The translations under genes were made by a program, and so were the position numbers. The notes under the pieces were generated by a model. That model did not search any database. It saw only the letters and a list, made by a program, of their open reading frames with translations, and was not told where the DNA came from. Below are positions 25,776 to 34,664 of a stretch of 64,000 nucleotides of DNA, in pieces; the first letter of the stretch is position 1; every line of letters begins with the position of its first letter. The stretch is taken from contig CAVWDZ010000001.1 of NCBI GenBank assembly GCA_963753905.1, positions 1,736,001 to 1,800,000 of the forward strand, given 5' to 3'. This DNA comes from Bog-756 sp963753905 (GTDB taxonomy: Bacteria > Actinomycetota > Acidimicrobiia > Acidimicrobiales > RAAP-2).

Positions 25776-28517
25776 TCACCCGCTGACCTCGAACCGCGAC
25801 CGAAGCTCGTGGGCCAGCTGCTTCCGGGAACGCACGCCGAGCTTCGTGAAGACTTTCCGCAGGTGGTAGGAGACGGTATGCGAACTGACGAAGAGCTGCG
25901 CGCCGATCTCGGCGTTGGACAACCCGTCGGCCGCGAGTTCGGCGACCCGCTGCTCCTGTGGAGTGAGCTGGATCCTCTCGGAGAACCCGGGCGAACTTCC
26001 CGGCTCACCGGTCGCCCGTAGCTCGGCCGCCGCCCGCTGCAGGAATGCCTCGGCCCCCGTCGCCTCGAAGAAGCGCTCGGCTGAGCGAAGCTGGACACGG
26101 GCGTCCCTTCGTCGCCGCTGGCGCCGGAGCCATTCACCGAAGACGAGACTCGAACGGGCCCAATCGGTCGCTACGCCAGCATGCCTCAGATGCTCGAGCG
26201 ACTCGAGGTAGAGCGACTCGGCACGGGAGTCATCGGCCAGGAGAGCCCGGGAGCGGGCGAGCAACCCGAGGCCCCACGGTGTCCCGCTGGCAAGGGCCCG
26301 CTCCTGCAGGCGAGTCAGCGCCGCCGCTGCCGTGCCCCGTTCATCGGCGCGCACCGCCGCCTCGACGACGTCGCCGAGGGACAACGAGCAGACGTAGAGC
26401 GGGTCGGCGTCGAGCAGGGTACGGCCGTGGCCGAGCGCCTTCTCGTAGCGCCCGGTGCCCAGTTCGAGCATTAAGAGGAAGGACTCGACCATCGACACCG
26501 TGAGTCCCTGCCCGCGTTCGAACGCCTCGCTTGCCACGGCCTCGGCAAGCTTGCGAGCCTCGGCGTCCTGGCCCTGCCACGCGACGAGGCCGAGGTGGAC
26601 GATGTCGTGTGCCCCCGGTGTCGGCGGGGCGCCGATAGCGTCCGCGATGTCCGTGCTCTCGGCGTCGAGGGCGTCGGCGCGGTCGAGGTGGCCGGCCAAC
26701 CGTGCGCACCAGGCTTGGCCGCTGAGGGCGCCAGGGAGGTGGATGAGAGCACCCTCGGCACGGGCCACTCGCACGCGCTCGTCGGCGACGGCCGCGTGGT
26801 GCTCGAAGTCGAGCATGTCACCGGTGACCAGGAACAGCACCGAGAGCTGCCGGAGGCGAGTGGCGCCGGTGGCGTCCCGGGCTCCGGCCCGCACGGCGCT
26901 GCCCCACAGGCGGACAGCCTCCCCGTAGTCAGTGTTTCTCGCCGCGTAGCCTTTCAATAGCAGCGTGGCAGTCGTTTCATGGTCCCGGTCTGGCAGCTGC
27001 GCCGCGGCAGCCGCCACCTCTCTCGCCGTCGTGCCCCTCCCGAGGTCGCCAGCCCACGTGGCGGCTTCCAGCGCCTCGGTCAGGGTCTCGATGGCTGACG
27101 CCGGGTCGACCTCACGGAGGGCCTGTGCCGCGTGAAGAAAGAGCGTGGGCGTTTCCCCGCCCCGACCCTCGGCGAACCGGATGGCCGCGTCCAGGCGCAT
27201 CGCCTGGGCCCTCGGCACCGGATCGTCCAGCCGGCGCGAGGCACTCTTCAACAGGTTCCGTGCCTCCTCGTGCGCGCCGGCTTCCAGGTACGCCTCGGCG
27301 GCGCGGAGGCAGCGGAGGGCCTGGCGCATGGGGTCGGGGGTGAAGTGTGCCGAACGCTCGAGGAAGGCCGCCGCCGCCGCCACTCCGCCCCGCTCCTTGG
27401 CCCTGCCAGCCGACCGCTCGAGCTCGTCGGCCACGGTGACGTCGGGCCCGATCGTGGCCGCCGCCAGGTGCCAGGCCCGGCGGTCCGGGTCCGTCTCGCG
27501 GTTGGTCACCTCAGCGAGGGCCCGGTGGGCGCCACGGCGGTCCAGCGGTGACGCGGCACGGTAGATGGCGGACCGCACGAGCGGGTGGCGGAAACGCAGG
27601 TCGGGCCCGACCGCGAGGAGGCCGGCCTCCTCGGCCGGTCCAGCGGCGTCCCGGGGGAGGTTCAACCGCTCGGCGGCCCACCAGATCTTGCGGGCGTCGC
27701 CCAGCTGGTCGGCCGAGACCAGCACGAGCAGCCGTCGTGAGTCGGGCGGCAGGTCGGCCGCGCGGCGCTGAAAGACTCTCTCGATCCGACCGGTGACCGG
27801 GCCGGTGGCGATGGGGTTCACGCCCGCTGCGAGTTCAGCCCATGTGCGCCCTTTGGGCAGTTCGAGGAGGGCGAGCGGGTTCCCTGCGGCCTCCGCCACG
27901 ATGCGGTCCAGGACCCGCGGGTCGAGAGAAATGTCGACCGTCGGCGACAGGAGCGCCCGAGCGTCGTCGTCGCAGAGGCCGCCGACTTCGAGTTCGGGCA
28001 AGCCGGCCAGCTCCGGCAACGGGTCACGGGTGGCGAAGAGCAGCGCGACGCGGTCGGCCAGGAGGCGCCGGGCGACGAAACCGAGCGTATGGGCGGACTC
28101 ACTGTCCAGCCACTGGGCGTCGTCGACCAGGCAGACCAGCGGTTGTCGTTCGGCCGTGGCCGACAGGAGACTCAGCACCGCCAGGCCGACGAGGAACCGC
28201 TCCGGGGCCGGCCCCCTGCGGAGTCCGAAGGCAATTCCAAGGGCGGCCTGTTGCGGGTCCGGCAGCTGGGCGGCCAGCTCGAGGACGGGCAAGCACAGCT
28301 GGTGGAGCGCGGCGAACGGCAGTTCGACCTCGGCCTCCACGCCGCCCGTGCGGGCCATCCGGAAGCCGAGGGCCGAGTCGACGGCGAACTCCAGTAGAGC
28401 CGATTTCCCCACCCCGGGGTCGCCGCGCAACACCAGGCTGGCGCCGTGCCCCTCGTGGACGGCGGACAGCAGCTGCCCGAGCACGCTGCACTCGACGCGG
28501 CGACCAACCAGCAACAC
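25776..28517 (-). CDS. large ATP-binding LuxR (LAL/MalT-like) transcriptional regulator
   Basis: A 913-residue regulator. The N terminus opens with VGRRVECSVLGQLLSAV and a P-loop in RGDPGVGKSALLEF (about residues 35-48), with a Walker B-like LVCLVDDAQWLDSES. A long helical, TPR-like middle region (about 330-830) follows. The C-terminal LuxR DNA-binding domain is LTPQEQRVAELAADGLSNAE then SSHTVSYHLRKVFTKLG. LAL proteins use ATP and an inducer to activate transport or metabolic operons. It lies downstream of a second LuxR-type regulator on the same strand, separated by 282 bp with a tandem repeat. Its targets are unknown. Confidence 0.9.
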   Translation of the reverse strand: MLLVGRRVECSVLGQLLSAVHEGHGASLVLRGDPGVGKSALLEFAVDSALGFRMARTGGVEAEVELPFAALHQLCLPVLELAAQLPDPQQAALGIAFGLRRGPAPERFLVGLAVLSLLSATAERQPLVCLVDDAQWLDSESAHTLGFVARRLLADRVALLFATRDPLPELAGLPELEVGGLCDDDARALLSPTVDISLDPRVLDRIVAEAAGNPLALLELPKGRTWAELAAGVNPIATGPVTGRIERVFQRRAADLPPDSRRLLVLVSADQLGDARKIWWAAERLNLPRDAAGPAEEAGLLAVGPDLRFRHPLVRSAIYRAASPLDRRGAHRALAEVTNRETDPDRRAWHLAAATIGPDVTVADELERSAGRAKERGGVAAAAAFLERSAHFTPDPMRQALRCLRAAEAYLEAGAHEEARNLLKSASRRLDDPVPRAQAMRLDAAIRFAEGRGGETPTLFLHAAQALREVDPASAIETLTEALEAATWAGDLGRGTTAREVAAAAAQLPDRDHETTATLLLKGYAARNTDYGEAVRLWGSAVRAGARDATGATRLRQLSVLFLVTGDMLDFEHHAAVADERVRVARAEGALIHLPGALSGQAWCARLAGHLDRADALDAESTDIADAIGAPPTPGAHDIVHLGLVAWQGQDAEARKLAEAVASEAFERGQGLTVSMVESFLLMLELGTGRYEKALGHGRTLLDADPLYVCSLSLGDVVEAAVRADERGTAAAALTRLQERALASGTPWGLGLLARSRALLADDSRAESLYLESLEHLRHAGVATDWARSSLVFGEWLRRQRRRRDARVQLRSAERFFEATGAEAFLQRAAAELRATGEPGSSPGFSERIQLTPQEQRVAELAADGLSNAEIGAQLFVSSHTVSYHLRKVFTKLGVRSRKQLAHELRSRFEVSG

Positions 28518-28577
28518 TGCTCCTCCCCTCCGGCGCGTTGGGGACTCGGCCGCGGACCGTAGCAGGGAGTGCCTCCT

Positions 28578-28615
28578 CTGGCAACGGACCCTTCAGCTGG
28601 CAACGGCCCCTTTAG
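28578..28615. promoter_or_regulatory. tandem 19-bp repeat upstream of the LAL regulator
   Basis: Two adjacent 19-bp units, ctggcaacggacccttcag and ctggcaacggcccctttag, differ at two positions. They lie 61-98 bp upstream of the ATG at 28517, in a place suited to a binding site for a dimeric LuxR-type regulator, perhaps autoregulatory. Confidence 0.45.
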
Positions 28616-28799
28616 CCAGGCGGCCTGCCGCCCCGGGCAGAGGTGTCCCTGCCGCCCGAGTCAGCCGGCGACAGCTCTCCGGATCCGCCTCCCGCGTTCG
28701 GCACCCGACTGGCTGCCATGCGGCGGGCAGGGGGTGGGCGCCGCGCGCCGCGCCGCTGCCGGTGGCTCAGCGCGGTGCGCTGGGGGCCACCCCCGACGA

Positions 28800-29873
28800 T
28801 CACCCCTCGTCGTCGCGTGACCTGGAGGCGTGGGTCTCTCCGACCAGCCTTGCCAGGTCGACCCTCGAGTTCACGTCGAGCTTTTGGAAGATGTGCCGGA
28901 GATGGGCGTCCACTGTGTGTGGTGACATGAGGAGTTCACGTCCCACCTCCCGGTTCGTGTGGCCCAAGGCCACGAACTCGCTGACTGCTCTTTCCGTTGC
29001 CGTCAGGCTCTCCCAGCCGAGCGCCGGTCGCGACGCCGGTTGGCGGGTAGCAAGGCTGAGCGCGGCGCCCACCAGATCCCCGCGGTCGCGGATGGGCTCG
29101 GCCGTCACGCGGAACTGTCCCCCGGGTCCGCGCACCGTTACCTCGCGACGTCGGCCGTGCAAGAGCGCCTGCGCGAGCTCCCACAGTTCGGCCGCGGCGA
29201 CGGGTCCGAGGGACTGATTGGCGGCGGCGTTCGCCCAGACGGTGTCCGATCCCACGACGAGCAGGGGACGGGGGCTCCGGCGCCGCGACGAGAACGCCTG
29301 CGTGAGGAGTTCCGCTCGCCGTGTCGCATCGTCGGCCAGCGCGAGCTCGACGTCGCGGGCGACGAGCCGGGCGAGTGGCTCCATGAGTGGATTCGGCTTA
29401 TCCCGGGTCCAGACCAGCACGACCAGCCCGGCCGCCGGACCTTCAGCCTCCCGCCTGATCGGAGCAGCCGCGTAGACACGCCTCCGGTTGTCCACACCTC
29501 TGGGCGGCGGAAGCGCACTGTCTCGCTGCGGGCCGTCCCACGCGTCGACTGCCGGCCCCGTCCAGTGGCCGGCAATGGGCGGGATGGCCGCGTCGAGTGT
29601 GTCGAGTTCGGGCGCCGACTCGGCGAAGCGGCCGAGTTCCCGGCCGTCGGCCCCTGCCAGCACGAACGAGATCCCAGTGCCCATGAGGTCGGCAGCCAGG
29701 TTCCGGGCGACACGGACCGCCGCGCTGGCGAGTGCCGATTCCTCGGGGGAGTAATCGTACCCCGTCCATCGGGTGGCGACGGGTGTCGCGCATGGGTCGA
29801 CGCCGCCCGACGCGGGCTGCAAGCCGGTGGTGACATGGGACACCGCACTGGTGAGCTCGCTCTGGACCGTCAT
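28800..29873 (-). CDS. LuxR-type regulator with GAF-like and PAS-like sensor region
   Basis: A 357-residue regulator. The N-terminal part (about 40-180) resembles a GAF domain (MGTGISFVLAGADGRELGRF, RRVYAAAPIRREAEGPAAGL). A PAS-like segment follows (about 195-280). The C-terminal LuxR helix-turn-helix is WESLTATERAVSEFVALGHT then SPHTVDAHLRHIFQKLDVNS. This layout matches DhaS/AcoR-like actinobacterial regulators in which a small ligand or redox state is read by GAF. The ATG at 29873 gives MTVQSELTS; an extension to 29909 is possible. The stress genes that follow are plausible targets, but no operator links them. Confidence 0.82.
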   Translation of the reverse strand: MTVQSELTSAVSHVTTGLQPASGGVDPCATPVATRWTGYDYSPEESALASAAVRVARNLAADLMGTGISFVLAGADGRELGRFAESAPELDTLDAAIPPIAGHWTGPAVDAWDGPQRDSALPPPRGVDNRRRVYAAAPIRREAEGPAAGLVVLVWTRDKPNPLMEPLARLVARDVELALADDATRRAELLTQAFSSRRRSPRPLLVVGSDTVWANAAANQSLGPVAAAELWELAQALLHGRRREVTVRGPGGQFRVTAEPIRDRGDLVGAALSLATRQPASRPALGWESLTATERAVSEFVALGHTNREVGRELLMSPHTVDAHLRHIFQKLDVNSRVDLARLVGETHASRSRDDEG

Positions 29874-30075
29874 AGGACAAAGGGTAAGGAAGCGGGCTTC
29901 CGACGGCATCCCACGCGGCGCGCAGTCGTGACTGCGGGCCCCCGCCCAATCGCGTAGCCGTATCAGGAACAGCCCTAGTGGACGGCCGTTATGTGCATGA
30001 CGAGCAGGGGGCGTGTCCGGACGACGCGACTGGGCCGGACGGCGGCGTGCCGTCCCCGGCCCCGTGGCCGCCAGG

Positions 30076-30699
30076 TCAGGCGGCTCTGGCGTGCGTCGGT
30101 GGCTCCTCAGCTCCCGTTAGGGTCCTCATGCGCTCAGCGGCCCGCTTCACGTCGAACGCCAGGACGATCTGGACGACCCCGTAGACAATGCTCCACAGGC
30201 CGATGGCCAGGACCGCAGCCACGAGCGTGATGTCGGGCCGGGCCAGCAGCCAGAAGGAGATGCCGACCTCGAGGATCCCGAAGGCAAGCATCAGGCCCCA
30301 GTAGGGGATCACTCCCCGGCCGGTGGTCGCGCCGGCGATGGTCATGATTCCGCTGAACATCACCCACCAGCCGATGAACGCGGCGACCACCAGGAGGGTC
30401 GGCCCCGGCCACACCCACAGGGCGATGCCGACCCCGACCTCGAGGATGCCGAGCGCAACCGCCCAGCCCTGCGACGATCCGTCGATCGGCAGGCTGAACA
30501 TGGTGAAGAAGCCCCGGAAGATGAGGATCGCGCCAAGGAAGACGGCGAGATCGCCGACCGTCCAGTTGATGGACAAGATGAGACCGCCGGCGAGGACGCT
30601 TATGGCTCCGGTCATCGCGAGGACCCACCACCGCTTGCCGACGCGGGCGGCCTCTGCCTCGCCCCACGAGCCCCTCTCCAATGGATTGCTGATGATCAT
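30076..30699 (-). CDS. HdeD-like (DUF308) membrane protein
   Basis: A 207-residue membrane protein with six predicted helices arranged as three pairs, each bearing the DUF308 pattern (GAILIFRGFFTMFSL, LGILEVGVGIALWVWPGPTL, FGILEVGISFWLLARPDIT). E. coli HdeD contributes to acid resistance at high cell density, and the family is abundant in stress islands of actinobacteria. The ATG at 30699 follows a textbook AGGAGGAAGAG site. A second family member is encoded at 37434. Strong hairpins separate it from the BON gene upstream, so it is probably transcribed on its own. Confidence 0.88.
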   Translation of the reverse strand: MIISNPLERGSWGEAEAARVGKRWWVLAMTGAISVLAGGLILSINWTVGDLAVFLGAILIFRGFFTMFSLPIDGSSQGWAVALGILEVGVGIALWVWPGPTLLVVAAFIGWWVMFSGIMTIAGATTGRGVIPYWGLMLAFGILEVGISFWLLARPDITLVAAVLAIGLWSIVYGVVQIVLAFDVKRAAERMRTLTGAEEPPTHARAA

Positions 30700-30770
30700 C
30701 TCTTCCTCCTTATTTGGTTGTTGCCGGAGTCCGGCCGGTAGGTCGGACAACGCGGTGATCCGCGCACATT

Positions 30771-30810
30771 CCTCCAGGGAGCGCCACCATTTGGTGGCGC
30801 TCCCTGGAGG
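30771..30810. terminator. perfect 19-bp palindromic hairpin
   Basis: CCTCCAGGGAGCGCCACCA, a 2-nt centre and its exact reverse complement. This is the most stable hairpin in the window. It lies downstream of the BON gene and 72 bp upstream of the hdeD-like start, so it is probably the BON terminator. It lacks a T run, which is usual for high-GC actinobacteria. Confidence 0.7.
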
Positions 30811-30844
30811 TCCCCCGGACCGGCACTGGAAGGGGAATCGGCTC

Positions 30845-30885
30845 CCGGTCTCGTGCGGCGCGGTGGTCGCACCTCACGAGACCGG
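30845..30885. terminator. second hairpin downstream of the BON gene
   Basis: An 11-bp inverted repeat, CCGGTCTCGTG (30845-30855) and CACGAGACCGG (30875-30885), around a GC-rich loop. It lies 16 bp after the BON stop codon and acts with, or in place of, the larger hairpin as terminator. Confidence 0.6.
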
Positions 30886-30900
30886 TGTGCCGGCGTCGGC

Positions 30901-31554
30901 TCAGGAGGTGACGAGCAGCCGGTCGACGACCACTCCAACCCCGGGGGCGTTCCACGCGGCGTCCTCGGCCGTCTCCCGAGCGAGGTACGAGCTAGCCTCG
31001 CCGTCCAAATAGACCGTGCTGCCCTGGTTGGAGACCTTGATCACCGAGTCGTCCAGGATGGAGCTGCGGCCGATTGCCTTGTTGATCCTGTCCGCGACAT
31101 CGGAGGGGATCGGATTAGGGGTCATCTTGACCTCGTTCGTGATCCCCGTCACGCCCTGCTGCCAGCTAACCGCGTCCTCGGCGGCATCGCGCTGGTAGTG
31201 GTGTCGCACGTCACCGGTGAGGGAGACCCAGCCGTCGATCACCGCGACCGACACGGCGCCCTTCGGCACGAACGGGTTCCCGTCCAGCGCCTTCTCACAG
31301 GCCTTGAGCAGCACCGCGTCGGTAACCGCTTCCCCGGCGGGGCCGACCAGCAACTGGTTGTCGATGTCCCGCACGCCCTTTACGTGCTTCGTGTCCTCCA
31401 CCACCTTCAGCAGCTCGGCGTAGGTGTGGACGGCACCGTTCAGGGTGACCTTGCCATCCTTCACCTGCACCATGATCCTGGCGTCGTCGACCACGTTGTC
31501 CCAGTCGAGGGCGTCGCGCACGTCGTCGGCGACCAATCCGTCTGGCTTGTGCAT
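30901..31554 (-). CDS. BON-domain protein (OsmY-like, three BON domains)
   Basis: A 217-residue protein made of three BON domains, seen as VQVKDGKVTLNGAVHTY, VAVIDGWVSLTGDVRHHYQR and KVSNQGSTVYLDGEASSYLA, each followed by the helix and the DxxxxWxxPGV-type ending (AAEDAVSWQQGVTGITNEV). BON domains bind phospholipid surfaces. OsmY is periplasmic, but no signal peptide is visible here, so this protein is cytoplasmic or membrane-associated from inside. Mycobacterial relatives of this three-BON type are stress-induced. The ATG at 31554 follows GGAAAGGA. Confidence 0.85.
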   Translation of the reverse strand: MHKPDGLVADDVRDALDWDNVVDDARIMVQVKDGKVTLNGAVHTYAELLKVVEDTKHVKGVRDIDNQLLVGPAGEAVTDAVLLKACEKALDGNPFVPKGAVSVAVIDGWVSLTGDVRHHYQRDAAEDAVSWQQGVTGITNEVKMTPNPIPSDVADRINKAIGRSSILDDSVIKVSNQGSTVYLDGEASSYLARETAEDAAWNAPGVGVVVDRLLVTS

Positions 31555-31769
31555 GTCTGTTCCTTTCCGTAAGGGTCGGTGTTACCCGCGATCGTGACGG
31601 AGGGCCGACCCCGAGGCATCACGCGACCTCGTATGCTGCGGCGGGACCGCCCGCCGACATGTCGGCTCTCATCCGTGGACGCGTGATGTGGAGGGACCGC
31701 CCGAGCCGCATGCTGGGCCGGGTGGAGACTCGGAGCGGACCTGTCGAGACGAATTCGGACCAGACGGGG

Positions 31770-32924
31770 ATGACGGCCGAGCTGTCCCCCCTCGAGGCGT
31801 CCTGGGCCAGGCTGCTGCGAAAGACGAAAGCCGACGGGGTCCCCCTCAAGACGATCCTGACCACGATTGGCCTGCTCGCCGCCGTGTACCTGGTGGCGAA
31901 ACTCCTCTATGGGCTACGCGAGGTCGTCCTGCTGTTCCTCGTCGGCGGGTTTGTGGCTATCGTGCTCAACCCCCAGGTCCAGGCCCTGCAGCGCTGGGGC
32001 GTACGCAGGCGGGGCCTAGCGGTGCTGGTGGTGTCGCTCTGGGGGGTCGCGGTGTTCCTCGGCCTCGCAGTCGCCTTCGGGTACCCCCTCGTTAACAGCC
32101 TCACCAATTTGGCGAACCATCTGCCCGGCTACATCGACAATGCGCAACACGGGCGCGGCTGGATTGGCCATTTGGTCCGGCACTACCACATCGCTTCCTG
32201 GGTCCAGCGCAATTCACCCAAGCTGACCAGCTTTGCCGAGAGTCTCGGGAGGCCGGCCCTCACCCTCGGGAAGGGTGCCATCTCTGTCATCGCTGCGGTG
32301 GTCACCACGTTCGTATTCGTGGTGCTTCTCTTGCTCGAGGCGCCGAAGATGCGCCGCGTCCTTCTGGCGCAGATGTCGCCAGCGTGGGCGGAGCACTACA
32401 GCCGACTGGGGCGGGACATCAGCCGAGGCGTGACCGGCTATATGACCGGGGACATCCTGACCTCAATCGTGGCCGGCGTTGTGGTCTTCATCACTCTCGC
32501 CGTGCTCGGCGTGCCCTACCCGCTACTGTGGGGGCTCTGGGTGGCCCTCGTCGATTTCCTGCCTACCATCGGCGGAGCGCTCGCTGGCATTCCCACGGTG
32601 CTGTTCGCCCTGACCCAGTCCCTCCAGGCCGGCGTCGTCACGGCTGTTGTGTTCCTCGTCTACACGCAGTTCGAGAACCACGTCCTCAACCCGGCGGTCA
32701 TGAGCCGGACCGTCCGGGTGAACCCGCTCCTCGTCTTCGTCTCGGTGGTCATCGGCGCCAGCTTCGGGGCGTGGATCGGTGGACTGTTCGGGGCCTTCGC
32801 CGCCGCCCTGCTGGCCATCCCGGTCGCGAGTGCCATGCAGGTCATCGCGAAGGACCTGTGGGGAACGCAGGTGGTCACCGCCCAGGAGCTGAGCTCAGCG
32901 AGAACCGACGACCCTGCTGCCTGA
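31770..32924 (+). CDS. AI-2E family (PerM/YdiK-like) membrane transporter
   Basis: A 384-residue membrane protein with seven or eight helices, starting with LKTILTTIGLLAAVYLVAK and a basic ALQRWGVRRRGLAVLVV, and a central hydrophilic segment. The family hallmarks GLWVALVDFLPTIGG and YTQFENHVLNPAVMSRTVRV lie near residues 250-310. AI-2E family members export signalling molecules or act as Na+/H+ or pore-type permeases; the substrate is not deducible. The start is uncertain. The ATG at 31770 best fits the family length, with in-frame starts at 31659 and 31686 upstream. It is divergent from the BON gene. Confidence 0.86.
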   Translation: MTAELSPLEASWARLLRKTKADGVPLKTILTTIGLLAAVYLVAKLLYGLREVVLLFLVGGFVAIVLNPQVQALQRWGVRRRGLAVLVVSLWGVAVFLGLAVAFGYPLVNSLTNLANHLPGYIDNAQHGRGWIGHLVRHYHIASWVQRNSPKLTSFAESLGRPALTLGKGAISVIAAVVTTFVFVVLLLLEAPKMRRVLLAQMSPAWAEHYSRLGRDISRGVTGYMTGDILTSIVAGVVVFITLAVLGVPYPLLWGLWVALVDFLPTIGGALAGIPTVLFALTQSLQAGVVTAVVFLVYTQFENHVLNPAVMSRTVRVNPLLVFVSVVIGASFGAWIGGLFGAFAAALLAIPVASAMQVIAKDLWGTQVVTAQELSSARTDDPAA

Positions 32925-33338
32925 CCTACCCGTCGTGGCGTTGCCCATGGGACGCAGAGGTTGGTGGCAGACGGTTATCGAGAAAAGAGCTCAAGGACGC
33001 GGCGAGCGAGCTGACATCGAGCGAACCAGGCCTGACGTGATAGGCGAGCCCACGGTTGAGAAGGGTATCGATGAAGCCCTGAAGGGCGCAGCCAAGGTAG
33101 CGAAACACTCCATGAATGCAACAACCGACAAGATTCCCTCCGAGCCGCAGGAGGCGCTTAGGGCTTGACGATGGCAGCGACGCCAATCGATAGCGACACC
33201 GACGGGTCCCTTCGAATCGATCACTTCAGGCCAGAGGAATCGTCGCACCCCTCAGGTCATCGGCGTCGCCTCCGCCTCATCTGGGGCGGCCATTCCGGTC
33301 GGGCAGTCATACAGGCCCGGGACCCGGATCCCTGCAGG
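32925..33338. other. about 410 bp with no confident gene
   Basis: A plus-strand frame of 77 codons (32935-33168) contains an amphipathic stretch (VEKGIDEALKGAAKVAKHS) that could be a small protein, but it has no ribosome-binding site I can defend and no known family. A GGGACCCGGATCCC sequence at 33319-33332 resembles a regulator box only superficially. Confidence 0.3.
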
Positions 33339-34385
33339 CTAGGTGGTTCGGTAGTGTCGGCGGAACAGCCCGTAGGCGAGGGTGCCGGCGATCGTCGGGA
33401 GCCAGTACTGCGCCAAGCGGTAGGCCAACGTGGCCACCACCGCGCTGCGACCGTCGACGCCGGCGAGCACGAGGAGACCGCTCAGACTGGCCTCGACGAT
33501 CCCCAGGCCACCGGGAGTTACGGGGAACAAGGCGATGATCCCGGCCGACGAGTAGGCGAGAAGGACGAGCCAGATGCGAGGCTCGCTGCCGGTCGCGCGC
33601 AGGGCCGCCAGAAGGCAGAGATAATCAAGGCCGAGACGCCCCACAACGAGCAGGAAGATCTGCCTCCATTCCCTTCCCAGCGCAGCCCGGATCTGGTTGC
33701 GTTGGTCCAAAAGCCGATCCTCAAGTCTGGCCAATGGGGGATGCGGACGGCGGACCTTGTTCCAGATCCATTGGGCGGCCCTCCCCAACGCCCGCAGCGG
33801 TCGGTCCGTTTCGAGGAGCACGGCGCCTAGTCCCATGTACACCACAAACCCGGCCACCCCGATGAGGGCGGCGCTGACCAACGTGTGGCTGAGCCCGGAG
33901 TCGCCCAAGACGGTGGGGAGCGTGAGGATCGGGAGCATGAGCAGACCGCCCACCCCGAGGAGTGAGGACGCTGCGAGCCCTCCGGCCGCGGCATCGGAGT
34001 CCACCCCGGCAGTTGCCAGCATCCGGTACTGGACCGCCGCCCCCGCAGCGGCGCCGCCCGGAAGCGTGTTGGTGACGGTGTTGCCCGCGAGTCCCGCAGT
34101 GACCACGGCGAACCATCCACGGGTTCGCAGGACGATGCGTTGGATCGCGAAGTTGCAAACGAAGCTCCCGCATTCGAACAACAGGGCGACGAAGACCCAC
34201 ACGCCGCTCAACGTGGCCAGCTTCGGCCATGCTCCGAACACCGCTGAAAGGCTCGGAAGCACGACGTAGAGGGCCAGTCCCGTGACGACGAGCGCGGCCA
34301 GGCGTGTAACGACGCTCCGGCGGCTTGGCTGGGTTTTCTCTCGGTCAGCCATGCCGGAGGCAGCCGAGGGGGGCGTTCCAGACAT
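33339..34385 (-). CDS. flippase-like/LPG-synthase transmembrane domain protein
   Basis: A 348-residue integral membrane protein of the lysylphosphatidylglycerol synthase TM (AglD2/flippase-like) group. Recognisable parts are VVTAGLAGNTVTNTLPGGAA, a central charged loop (DRLLDQRNQIRAALGREW) and ALFPVTPGGLGIVEASLSGL near residues 285-304, followed by the final YRLAQYWLPTIAGTLAYG helix. It lacks the soluble aminoacyl-transferase domain of MprF. These proteins are implicated in lipid flipping or export. The ATG at 34385 was chosen; 34400 (GTG) and 34352 are alternatives. It directly follows the C-terminal remnant of a related gene. Confidence 0.83.
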   Translation of the reverse strand: MSGTPPSAASGMADREKTQPSRRSVVTRLAALVVTGLALYVVLPSLSAVFGAWPKLATLSGVWVFVALLFECGSFVCNFAIQRIVLRTRGWFAVVTAGLAGNTVTNTLPGGAAAGAAVQYRMLATAGVDSDAAAGGLAASSLLGVGGLLMLPILTLPTVLGDSGLSHTLVSAALIGVAGFVVYMGLGAVLLETDRPLRALGRAAQWIWNKVRRPHPPLARLEDRLLDQRNQIRAALGREWRQIFLLVVGRLGLDYLCLLAALRATGSEPRIWLVLLAYSSAGIIALFPVTPGGLGIVEASLSGLLVLAGVDGRSAVVATLAYRLAQYWLPTIAGTLAYGLFRRHYRTT

Positions 34386-34396
34386 GTGAGCCGACG

Positions 34397-34540
34397 TCAC
34401 CGGTTACGGTACCGCCGCTTGCGCATCCACATGAATGTCGGCCACCCGACGATCGGCGGAAGGTAGGCCGAGAACAGGCGCTGCACGAAGGCGGCGGCCG
34501 TCGCCGCCTCCTTTCCCATGCCTTCGGTTGGGGCACCTGT
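34397..34540 (-). pseudogene. C-terminal remnant of a second flippase-like protein
   Basis: On the minus strand the frame ending at 34397 reads APTEGMGKEAATAAAFVQRL, then FSAYLPPIVGWPTFMWMRK and RRYRNR before the stop. That is the last helix and basic tail typical of the same membrane family as the gene immediately downstream. No upstream portion of the protein can be followed past about 34540. The gene is therefore reduced to about 45 residues by deletion. The left boundary is approximate. Confidence 0.55.
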
Positions 34541-34664
34541 GGTCGGACGCTCGATTCGGTCATCGCTGCGCACGCATGTCGATTGGACAGAAACGAATGT
34601 ACGAGCGGCAAGAGCAGAGCCGATCTCTTAGCTTGACGCCGTCTTGGTCGGGCAATTACAGGCC

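Noticed and set aside
25330..25869. 179-codon plus-strand frame before the LAL regulator
   Set aside because: Crosses the target-site end of the IS and the 3' end of the regulator gene, with no motif and no ribosome-binding site.
33319..33332. GGGACCCGGATCCC as a DosR-like box
   Set aside because: Several core mismatches, and it is not upstream of any gene start.
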